64,000 nt of DNA. Source: Nitzschia sp. DOCU1. Lineage: Eukaryota; Bacillariophyta; Bacillariophyceae; Bacillariales; Bacillariaceae. The DNA lies in contig OX595994.1 of assembly GCA_951394045.1 (NCBI GenBank), forward strand, positions 1,302,001-1,366,000, given 5' to 3'. Under the pieces are notes generated by a model. That model saw only the letters and a list, made by a program, of their open reading frames with translations. It made no database searches and was not told the origin of the DNA. Positions 39,731 through 48,440 of this stretch are shown here, one piece after another (position 1 is the first letter of the stretch; every line of letters starts with the position of its first letter). The translations under genes were made by a program, and so were the position numbers.

Positions 39731-40195
39731 GGCCAGAAAGAGTGAAAAGCGGAAACAAAGTTTACAAGCAACAACAATGACAACGCTACCATACAAAACT
39801 CTCGGTTTGATGGGTTGGAGGCAGAATGGCAGGCCGGCTCGCTGTTGGTCCAACGGGTCGTCGTTCGCGTGGGGAACCAACGCAAAAAGGCACTCGTGCT
39901 GAAGCAAAATGAAAGCTACCGGTACTATTATGCTACTCTAGCTAGTAGTGGGAAGTGCCTTGCCCACATCTGATTGCTCCTTTGACTTTGTTTTGCACAG
40001 CTGCACTTCCACACAACAGCCAGCAACTCACTACGTATAGGACATGCTTGTTAGATTCAACACCAAACAAGTTAATGCAGTGGCCTAAAGACAATCAAGG
40101 ACCTCGGTACGGTATAAGAGTTTGGTGGCCAACTTCGTTGCTACTCTCTCTAGCTATTCTACTATTAAAGCAGCGAAAAGAGCGCGCTATCCTTT
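39731..40195. other. Intergenic region
   Basis: Between the TDP1 gene 5' side and the 3' end of the ARM-repeat gene, both minus strand. Holds a TACTCTAGCTAGTAGTG motif (39935-39950). No gene supported. Confidence 0.5.
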
Positions 40196-42964
40196 TCACG
40201 AGGGAGGGGTGTCAAGAGCTGAAAATACCATCGTACCCGCGACTTGCACCGCCATGCTGGAACCGTGGGCGGCCACCGCCTCTGTAACCAAACCCATCTT
40301 GTCCAGAAACTGTTCGTAGCATTCCTTCACTGTCAGTAGTGATCGTAACGCCCTGAAAGCATTCAGAACCAAGTTTTCGTCTGATCGCCCGCAAACCAAA
40401 CTCGTGAAAATAATTTGACAGGCACCTGCATCGACCAAGGCTTGTCGATACGTCGGAGGTTCCGCCACGCAATTCAAAAATGAACAGACTTCTCTGGACA
40501 CTTCAACCTCTTCATCAAAGCGCAACGCGTACCGAATGATTTGTTCATATAAACCGTCCGAAAACAGGTTATGTATTTGTTGGTTTGGCCCCTCAGCAAT
40601 TCGTTGAAACATTTGCATGCAAAATGCGGTCACTCGTGGCGACCAATCGTAATTTCTCATAAAATCCAGAATGCTGCGAGGAGCCTGGGGAGTATTAAAT
40701 TGTGAATCAACCACTCGGCGGATGGAACTGCAGGCCTCATCTTCTAGTGATTCGTCCATAATCTTCGACATGTGCATACGTTCCAAGATATCGGCCGCGT
40801 CATCAATACAGCTCGGCGCTCGGTGAAACTGGGCCGCGTGTAAAATCAATTCATCGATATCCCTGCATCTGCGCAGCGTCCGACAATTTTTCTCCTCGTG
40901 CGTATAATTCTTGAGCGCAAAACAGGCGCCTTGCATTACCGACGGTTCCAGTCTATGATTTGCCATGGCTTGGACGATGGAATCCAATTCTTCTTGCGGC
41001 ACGACGGTAACAAATTGTTTCTCGATATTCACCGCACAATTCGATAAAAAAGCGCATCCATCCCTTTGTATTGATACACAGCCGCGATGCACGACCATTG
41101 CCTCTGACACAACCTTGGATGCTTCAACATTCTTGAAGATTTCCCGCGCCTCGGATTCTGGACTTAACGTTCTCATGGCGCCAATAGCAGTGCGCACCAA
41201 GTTTTCCGTGGCAATAAAATATTGAAGGGCATTGACAATTTGTTGACAAGCCCCCGCTCTTATCAGCGTTATTCGATAATCGCTGTTGACACCCAGCGCC
41301 CACATGGCCCCGCAACCTTTTTCCTGAACCAAAGCATCTTGTGTATGCATCTTCATCGATCGAATGATATCCTCAGGAATCCCTGCTGCCATCATGGATG
41401 CTCGGCTGGGGTCGCTCTCTTTGCACAAATCCCAGACAATTCCTAGGCAATGGGATAAGATAGGGCCAACATCCTTCTGCTCTCGGATTGCGCCCGCCAA
41501 TATATCCGCCAAAAATTCGGAGCTCCCACATTCCGTCATATCTTTCACCAACGAATCGATCCCTTCCACTATATTTGAAATTTCTCTATCTGAAAGAGTG
41601 ACCCGTTCATGAACCGACGAAGCCAGTGGAAGAACAGCGGCAGATGGTATGGGACTTTGCGGCCCGCGACTGCTGTTTGAGCCTCCTCCCGAGCTTTGCG
41701 CCATGGAATGATCCAAACTGCCCTCACTAGGTTGCCTGGGAGGCGGAAGCTGACCCGGATAAGAATCATGGTCGGACAAAGGTCGAATAGGAAGCTTGCA
41801 ATCGTACCCGTCTCCATTTTCTCCTTGATCTTCGTTTGTCAGACCGGGCGGATATTCCATCATAATTTCAGGCACGTAGACCCCTTGGAAAAGCGATCTG
41901 GTGGACCTTTGCGTCCGTTGACTCGTACTACCAGCAGGAGAAGCGTTCGCTTCCAAATGGCCTTGCTCTTGAGCTCCTGGAGGTCTTTGCTCTCTATGCA
42001 AATGCGCCCTTCGTCCTCCTCCTGAAAGCCCTTCTGAAATACTTCGCCGCTCTGCATGTTTTCGCCCACTAGGCGAAGGCGTCATTTGTCCTCCTGAAAT
42101 TCCTTCTGGATAATTTCGTCGCTCTGGCTGTCTTCGCTCACTAGGCGAAGACGTCCTTCGTCCTCTTGCAACTCCTTCCGAATATCCTCGATCTGGAAGT
42201 CTTCGCTCACTAGGTGACGACGCCCTTCGTCCTCCTGGAATTCCTCCCGAAGAACCTCGATCTGGAGGTCTTCGCTCACTAGGTGACGACGCCCTTCGTC
42301 CTCCTGAAACTCCTTCCGAATAACCTTGATCTGGAGGTCTTCGGTCACTAGGCGACAGCCCCCTTCGCCCCCCTGAACTTCCTCCAGAAGTAGCCGAGTC
42401 AGCTTCCGCCGCATGATTTAACCCGCCCGATGATGAAGCCCCAAAATTGCTATTTTCGAAATGATGTACCGGGCTGTGGTGGTTGCCGCGGTATCTGTTA
42501 CGATCTTGATGCGCTGTGGAGGTGGCGTCATGTGATGCATCGGAAGCTTCTCTCCTTCGTGATGGCCGTCCCACGGTACCCCCAGTAACTTGATCGGCCG
42601 AGTTGTTGCTCACCCTATTTCGGTGACGCCTTCGATGCGGATCGCTTTCCGGATGACAAACAAAGCAGATACCTCCAGCGCACTCGCCAGCTACTGCTCT
42701 AGGTTCTCTCGTCACCCACAGTGGATTTAATCGAGACTTTTTGATCACGTACAATTGAATCGGGACGCCCTCGCATTCTCTGCAATAGCCGTGTCGCGTC
42801 CGTAACTCAGCCTTTTCTGCTCGGCTGACAACACCCCCGTTGTTCCCCACGGTCATCTCATTGTACGCCAGATTTCGTTGCAGAGAACCCACACGCGTCA
42901 CGGGCTCTATAATGACGCCATTCGGCGGCATAGTGCCGGCGACCGCCATGGCCGTTCCGTTCAT
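40196..42964 (-). CDS. Armadillo-like repeat protein with tandem 23-residue repeats
   Basis: 922 codons. Residues about 50-110 contain a Cys motif (HGYCRECEGVPIQLYVI; CAGGICFVC), possibly a small zinc site. Residues about 190-330 hold roughly five to six copies of a 23-residue repeat (GGRRASSPSERRPPDR plus GYSEGVS) rich in Ser, Arg and Pro. The C-terminal half is an armadillo-like helical solenoid: ILSHCLGIVWDLCKES, GCGAMWALGVN, GAMRTLSPES, GCAFLSNCAV, GACFALKNYTHEE, and later helices. The type is common in diatom genomes as an expanded family; partners unknown. No signal or membrane segment. The 23-codon DNA repeats may vary in number among strains. Confidence 0.82.
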   Translation of the reverse strand: MNGTAMAVAGTMPPNGVIIEPVTRVGSLQRNLAYNEMTVGNNGGVVSRAEKAELRTRHGYCRECEGVPIQLYVIKKSRLNPLWVTREPRAVAGECAGGICFVCHPESDPHRRRHRNRVSNNSADQVTGGTVGRPSRRREASDASHDATSTAHQDRNRYRGNHHSPVHHFENSNFGASSSGGLNHAAEADSATSGGSSGGRRGLSPSDRRPPDQGYSEGVSGGRRASSPSERRPPDRGSSGGIPGGRRASSPSERRLPDRGYSEGVARGRRTSSPSERRQPERRNYPEGISGGQMTPSPSGRKHAERRSISEGLSGGGRRAHLHREQRPPGAQEQGHLEANASPAGSTSQRTQRSTRSLFQGVYVPEIMMEYPPGLTNEDQGENGDGYDCKLPIRPLSDHDSYPGQLPPPRQPSEGSLDHSMAQSSGGGSNSSRGPQSPIPSAAVLPLASSVHERVTLSDREISNIVEGIDSLVKDMTECGSSEFLADILAGAIREQKDVGPILSHCLGIVWDLCKESDPSRASMMAAGIPEDIIRSMKMHTQDALVQEKGCGAMWALGVNSDYRITLIRAGACQQIVNALQYFIATENLVRTAIGAMRTLSPESEAREIFKNVEASKVVSEAMVVHRGCVSIQRDGCAFLSNCAVNIEKQFVTVVPQEELDSIVQAMANHRLEPSVMQGACFALKNYTHEEKNCRTLRRCRDIDELILHAAQFHRAPSCIDDAADILERMHMSKIMDESLEDEACSSIRRVVDSQFNTPQAPRSILDFMRNYDWSPRVTAFCMQMFQRIAEGPNQQIHNLFSDGLYEQIIRYALRFDEEVEVSREVCSFLNCVAEPPTYRQALVDAGACQIIFTSLVCGRSDENLVLNAFRALRSLLTVKECYEQFLDKMGLVTEAVAAHGSSMAVQVAGTMVFSALDTPPS
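42080..42370 (-). repeat. Tandem 69-bp coding repeats
   Basis: About four imperfect 69-bp units (23 codons) within the ARM-repeat gene, sharing TCACTAGGYGACGACGCCC and TTCGTCCTCCTG. Units drift by point changes, so they are an expanded minisatellite, not a CRISPR-type array. Confidence 0.85.
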
Positions 42965-44030
42965 TTTTTATCGTAAACGGGATTGATAGACAGTGTTCTG
43001 ATCGCCAAACTCTTTACCCCAACACCGACTGTCGCCCGATGCTGCTTCAAACGCCAATAGTAGAGAATCGAAAGGCTGCCGATTCAGGCGTACACACTCA
43101 AGAATGAGGAGAGCGATGGATAATGACTACTACGAAAATGATTGAATTGGGTTCCGCCACCTCTGTGGTTCACGCGCACATGGAGAAGACCGACCGTCGG
43201 TAGATAACTCATCCGTGTGTATCACTGCGATTCTTATGCTCGCCTATCGCCGACATCATCGTGGTCGTCTGTCCCTTATTATTACCTGGTAGCGCGTTTG
43301 CCAACGAGAAACTATTATCGAAGCCTAATATTCTTTTGCGTAAAGATTAATTAATAAAAACGAATGCTGGCATGCGGCAAAGTCAGATATTATATGCCCT
43401 TCTTCCTTCGAAGACCCAAGGGTTCAGTAGTGGACTGTGCTCCAGCTCTGTTCGACAGACGGTGCAGGACACATAATGCAACTTTCATCCCATGCCTTTC
43501 TGTCCACGAACGAGAAGAGGCATTTCTCATGCATGGGGGATCAATGATTCGAGTCGATTATTAGTGCCTGATGAGTTCTCGGTAATGGAATTCCTAATCT
43601 CAGACACTTAACGAAATAAAAGTAAACAAAATAAATCTCGCACGAATGTTAACTGTTATTACAACTTGCTTAAATAATTTCACACTTAGGATCCAAGATG
43701 GGGCAAACCTTCTCTCTTTTTTTTCTTTATTCACGTGCCGCTCACTCGAGAGTGCGAAGGTAGATATGATAGATAATATCATACCTGGTGGAGTAGTAGC
43801 TTTGGTGTGCTTCCCCTACAGTAGCCTTGGCGAACGCTGAGTACTACGAACTGCTGGCAATGTATACCTGTTACATGAGGTCGGACTAGAAGTAGACTAC
43901 ACCCACGTTGGGGGCTACTTTGAAAGCATGTGAAAACGGGGTTATTGCATGCTGTTGCCGAAGGATCCTTTCAGAATTTGCTGAATCACAAGAAGCCTGT
44001 AGCGTAGTACTACACTCCCCCCATCGACTA
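42965..44030. other. Intergenic region
   Basis: 1,066 bases between the ARM-repeat gene (5' side) and RPT3 (3' side). A short frame at 43364-43564 is not convincing. AT-rich around 43320-43360 and 43600-43750. No RNA gene recognised. Confidence 0.5.
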
Positions 44031-45446
44031 TTAGATTGTGTAAAACGCCAGCTCCTTTTCTCGATTGTTGACGGCCTTCTTGTAGGCAGCATCAAAGTCT
44101 TTTGGCAGAACGACGTATCGATTCTCTCGGACGGCCTGCAAACCGGCTTCGGAACAAATCGAACTAATATCCGCCGAGGACACCTTTTCACTTCGGTTGA
44201 CATAATCCTCCAAGTCGAGTTCATCGCTCAGGTTCATTTTGGACGTTGCCGCTTGGAAGACCATGCGCTTTTGTCGACGATCCGGAACTGGGAATTCAAT
44301 CTTACGGTCCAACCGTCCGGGTCGCAACAGAGCAGGATCCAAAGTGTCGGCACGGTTTGTCGCCATGATAACCTTGATATTCGTTGTCTGATCAAAACCG
44401 TCCATTTGATTCAAGAGTTCTAGCAGAATACGCTGAACCTCACGATCGGCACCCGTCTGAGCATCGAAACGCTTGGTGGCGATAGCATCAATCTCATCAA
44501 TAAAGACAATGCAAGGCGAGTTCTCACGTGCTAGTCGAAAGACATCTCGGACCATCCGAGGGCCTTCTCCCAGGTACTTTTGAACAAACTCGGATCCTAC
44601 CATGGAAATAAACGTAGCTTCCGTAGCGTTGGCGACTGCCTTTGCCATCATGGTCTTTCCCGTACCGGGTGGGCCGTACAGCAACACTCCGCGAGGAGGA
44701 TCGATTCCAATCTGCTGATACAAATGATGCTGGATCAAGGGCAACTCGATCGCCTCACGCACTTCCTGCTTTTGCATGTCCATTCCACCAATATCCTTGT
44801 AGGTAACGTCTGGCTTTTCGGTCATGAGCTTGACCGTCGAGTCACTCTCGGGCGGCAAAATGTCCACCAACGAGTGCGAATGCCGATGCAGGGCAATACT
44901 CGTGTTGGGCTTCAACAGTTCACGATCCAGAGTACTCAAGATACGTACATAGTAGTTGGACCCCGCCGTACTAGAGACGATTCCATAGTTGGCATCAATC
45001 ATTTCATTGAACTGTCCAATCACTAGAGGCACCGATTGGATGCGTCGAATTTCTTCCTTGGCACGAAGCAACTCGCGTTGCAAGTGTCGCATTTCATCCT
45101 TGAGATATTCTTCTTGGAGCTCTACAAACTCGAGTTGCTTTTCAAGGCTTTTCACTTCTTGATACAAATCAAGTTCCTCTTCTTGGGTACTGGTACTAGA
45201 CTTGGGGCCGTCGATTTGCTAATCGTCATTGAAGGAGACACTCCATTGTTAGAAAGGAAAATTCAAGACCAGAGGAATACATAATTACGCCTTGGAATAC
45301 GGAAATAAGCAACCATCCGATCCGATCCAGCCAATCGACCATGGTCAACGACTAGCCCATGCAACAACAAATGGATTGAAATACTACCATGCATAACTCA
45401 CCATTCCATTGCTCATTGGAGCAGACATTACAGCGGCAGAAGCCAT
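44031..45446 (-). CDS. RPT3: 26S proteasome regulatory ATPase subunit RPT3
   Basis: Two exons: a 45-base first exon (45446-45402; [15 protein letters not shown]), a GTGAGT donor, and a main exon 45218-44031 after GATTAG; 410 residues. The N-terminal coiled coil ([18 protein letters not shown]) precedes the OB fold and an AAA+ module with Walker A GPPGTGKT, Walker [12 protein letters not shown], and RPT3-specific [18 protein letters not shown] and [20 protein letters not shown]. The C-terminus ends AFYTI, unlike the HbYX-type YK end of human RPT3, so the ring-docking tail may differ. Works with RPT4 (11.1 kb) in the 26S base ring. Confidence 0.95.
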
Positions 45447-46066
45447 TTTGTTTGATCAATTTGGGTGTGTCACACAACAAATGCGTGTTGTTGTCGTGAG
45501 TTTTGTCCATGATGCCTGCATCGCACCATGGCCGACGTCCAACGAACCTCGCAGAAAACCGAATTCGATTCGTTAGACTCACGACTGCGTTGGGTCGCAC
45601 CAGTCGACGATGCATCGGACTTCAACGACCACTCGGCGGATAGAGATACGAAGCGTGTGCTAGCTAGTAGTAGCTGCGTACCTAGTACCTACCGGTATCG
45701 TAGTCGGATCGTCTATTCTGCTACGAAAACTAGTAACACATTACAGTAAGAAGAGCACACGAGTAGTCGTAGGTAGCAACAACCAGCATAACACGTGGCG
45801 GGGCAACCTACTGACTGTATTGCTGTGACACTTGTTTTCGATTTGGACGATTGAAAACCCCACCCAAAGCGTAGACCTGACAGTATCTGGTGAGAAGTAG
45901 AATACAAACAGTATGCATAGTTTTATTTCTAGATTGTGATATGTAAAAGTAGTTGATTTGGTTTGTTTTGTATAGTACTTGTAAGGCAAAAACGGCAGCA
46001 GACGCCTCCGGTTACACAAATTGCTCCGCCGCACCGTCATTTATGGGTCTCGTCACCATCAAAGGT
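45447..46066. other. Intergenic region
   Basis: Between RPT3 5' side and the 3' end of the next minus-strand gene. Holds another GCTAGCTAGTAGTAGCTGCG motif (45658-45680). No gene supported. Confidence 0.5.
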
Positions 46067-47710
46067 TTACCAGTCCATATCCTTGCTAGAATCGTAGGTA
46101 GGATCAAATTTGCTCCTGTAAAAGTCTTCCCAAAACTTGCCAGTGCTACGACCACGTTCCTTCCAGGCTTCACCTTGCTCCTTCCAATAGTTGGCACCAC
46201 TATCGGCGCTGCCTTTGCTAGAACCACTGCCTGTGCTGCTGCTGTCCTCATCCAAACTAACTTCCTTGCCCATTTTCTTTCCATTGGCAGCCCAGTATTC
46301 ACCGATAGCCTTTCCGTGAGCCTTGTCGGCCTCGGCGTCTTCGCCCCAAGTAGGAAAGGATAAACCGTCAAGAGAGTTGGAGATGGCATTGGCAAAGAAG
46401 GTAGGGTCAAACTTGGCACGGTAGTAGTTGGCAATGGCTTGTCCCTTGGCTTTCATTTCTTCATGGAGACTCGCAGCATGTTCTTTATCGTGTTGCCAAT
46501 CCATACCCCAAATGTACCAATCATTCTTGGGAGTATCGGCAGCGTCAGCAGGCGCACCAGCAATGGACGCGCTAGTAGCATCTGCAAGGCTCACCTTGGC
46601 ATTGGCAGCCGGAGGTTGACCAGCTTCCGTTTGTTGTTCGTAGAATCGAGAAATGGCAATGCCCTTGTCGCGGTAGTATTTTCCAATCTCTTTGCCTTGG
46701 GTCTTGAAATCCATCCACGCCGTGGACCAGTCGACCGGCGCGCTAGCAGCCGAAGCAGTGGCATCGGTGGGCTCCTGTTCGTAGTGTTCCTTGATCTGCT
46801 GACCCAATTCCTTAAAGTGTTCTCCAATGGCCATGCCGCGTTCGCGATCGGCGGCCCAATCATAGACTGGAAGATACGGTGAGGCGGCTGGGTTGGTATC
46901 GTCCTCGGCGAGGGCTCGCAAAAAGCGGCGGCCGTCAGGGTCATCCTGTACCGTGGCGGCAAACGCGGGAGCAAAGGCTTGCTTGTAGTGTTCATCAATG
47001 ACATCACCAATCGACTTGTACTTGTCGGCAACTACCAAACCAGCCGTAGCATCCTTCTTCCAATCAAAGGCCCAAGGAGCGGCGTCTGCAGCCAAGGTTT
47101 CATTGGCGACACCCGCTTCTTCCGCTGTTTTGTTGTACTTGGGCTGAGAATAGTAGACAACATGTTGATTCTGTGAGTAAACAAAAGAAACATGATACCC
47201 CACATTCGAATCACACAAACTACTTACATCGTACTTGGACTTGTAATAGTGCTTGAGGGCCTTGCCCTTGGCACGGTAGTAGGCACCAATCGCCGCATAG
47301 TCAGCCTTGTTATCCTTCCAGGCAAGTGCCCAAGGATTGGTGGAATCAGCATCCTCTTCCACCAAGGATCGACGTCCATCACCAGCAGTAGTCGCAGAGG
47401 GGAAGAAGAATGCCTGATCGTCGACGAGGACAGACGCAAAACGTTTCTCTTGAAGAGACTTGAGATCTTGATCTTGTTGTTGGGTGTTCTTGCCCCTGTA
47501 GGCAACCGTGGCTGTCAAAGCAGCCAGAACCACGGTCAGCAGAGCTGCCATTCCGAGTTTCTTTTGTTTCTGGGAATGTTCACGTTCGATCACCAGAGGA
47601 TCTTTGTCATCGAGGATCGAAGCTGGACCGGCAATGGCAGGCATTACAGGAATGGCACCATAGGCCAAGTCTGCATTATTATTGTTGTTGTTGTAGCTTT
47701 GTTGTGTCAT
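46067..47710 (-). CDS. Single-pass protein with repeated YY-K motif repeats
   Basis: About 519 residues after removing an 84-base intron (47227-47144, GTAAGT...TTCTCAG). An Asn-rich start (QQSYNNNNNN) and KQKKLGMAALLTVVLAALTA give one membrane segment near residues 50-72. Outside are about six degenerate repeats of W-x-D...G-x-x-IG-x-YYRAKG-x-AI-x-x-YY, some ending SKFDPTY or AKFDPTF. The intron lies exactly between SKYD and PKYN of one repeat, which confirms its removal. Family not recognised; repeated aromatic and Lys residues could fit a secreted wall or biosilica-linked role, but that is speculation. The intron is a multiple of three without stops, so a retained form would be readable. 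Confidence 0.82.
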   Translation of the reverse strand: MTQQSYNNNNNNADLAYGAIPVMPAIAGPASILDDKDPLVIEREHSQKQKKLGMAALLTVVLAALTATVAYRGKNTQQQDQDLKSLQEKRFASVLVDDQAFFFPSATTAGDGRRSLVEEDADSTNPWALAWKDNKADYAAIGAYYRAKGKALKHYYKSKYDVSSLCDSNVGYHVSFVYSQNQHVVYYSQPKYNKTAEEAGVANETLAADAAPWAFDWKKDATAGLVVADKYKSIGDVIDEHYKQAFAPAFAATVQDDPDGRRFLRALAEDDTNPAASPYLPVYDWAADRERGMAIGEHFKELGQQIKEHYEQEPTDATASAASAPVDWSTAWMDFKTQGKEIGKYYRDKGIAISRFYEQQTEAGQPPAANAKVSLADATSASIAGAPADAADTPKNDWYIWGMDWQHDKEHAASLHEEMKAKGQAIANYYRAKFDPTFFANAISNSLDGLSFPTWGEDAEADKAHGKAIGEYWAANGKKMGKEVSLDEDSSSTGSGSSKGSADSGANYWKEQGEAWKERGRSTGKFWEDFYRSKFDPTYDSSKDMDW

Positions 47711-48192
47711 GGTGATGATGACCAAGTTGCGAAAAGGAAATTTATGAGTTGATCTTTTGGATGATTGTTGTTGTTGTGTGGTGGCATGGTTGATGGTGAA
47801 CGATCATGATCTCCTTCTTGAGAAGGCCCTGGATCCAATGCGCTCATCTCCGAGCAAGTGTTGTCAACACTTTCCAGAAATGAGACCAGTCTGCAGACCA
47901 TAGACAGACCATCAAGATTAGCATTTGAGTTAATGCCAAGGAATATACGACATGAAAAAGTCCAGTCGCAGACTGGTCTCACTCGAAATTGCAGCATCAA
48001 GGCTATTTCACGCGAGTGAAGGGCAGGATGTTCGGAGATCAAGTGGAACCCTCGAGAACAAACGCGAAGATAAATAGCACGCTCGCTCGGAGAGGTGCCA
48101 AAAACGAAAGATGGCAAAAGGTGCCAAAAAAGAGAGATGGCAAAAGTCACGCCGATCTTTGGACGGGGAATAACGTCACGATCGTAGATGCC
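47711..48192. other. Intergenic region
   Basis: Contains repeated GACCAGTCTGC / GCAGACTGGTC words (for example 47888-47897 and 47969-47980), making a potential long-range inverted repeat, plus a 26-bp tandem duplication (48094-48145). No coding frame of value. Confidence 0.5.
48094..48145 (+). repeat. 26-bp tandem duplication
   Basis: Two copies beginning GGTGCCAAAAA and ending GAGATGGCAAAA or AAGATGGCAAAA, differing at two positions. Confidence 0.8.
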
Positions 48193-48197
48193 AAAAA
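48193..48197 (-). terminator. RNA polymerase III terminator (T5)
   Basis: TTTTT on the minus strand, three bases after the tRNA-Glu 3' end. Confidence 0.7.
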
Positions 48198-48200
48198 GTT

Positions 48201-48272
48201 TCCGATACCGAGACTCGAACTCGGGTCTCACGCGTGAGAGGCGTGAATGATAACCACCTACACTATATCGGA
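48201..48272 (-). tRNA. trnE-CUC: tRNA-Glu (anticodon CTC)
   Basis: 72 bases fold as a cloverleaf: acceptor TCCGATA / TATCGGA, D arm with GTGTAGGTGGTTATCA, anticodon stem CACGC / GCGTG around loop CTCTCAC (anticodon CTC), T stem CCGAG / CTCGG around TTCGAGT. The box B is GTTCGAGTC. Nuclear type (no CCA encoded). It reads GAG codons. Confidence 0.93.
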
Positions 48273-48440
48273 TCCGAAAGAGACAAAATAATATTCCATA
48301 CACAATCTCTAGTTTACACTAGCGAGACGCACTTTGCACATCGCGATCTTTTCGGGACGAGAATGTGACGATGACAACCTGCGAGAATCGCATTGAACTC
48401 TCATATCCTTTGGTTCTGCTATCCATTCCATATCCGCAAG

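Noticed and set aside
42080..42370. Regular repeats considered as a CRISPR array
   Set aside because: Units are in frame, contiguous without spacers, and code a 23-residue peptide repeat in a eukaryotic gene.
11115..45446. RPT4 and RPT3 considered as a recent tandem duplication
   Set aside because: They are distinct, ancient subunits by their specific motifs and have different intron positions.
47192..47752. Plus-strand frame of about 186 codons opposite the W/YY-K repeat protein
   Set aside because: Antisense to a strongly supported gene with a confirmed intron.
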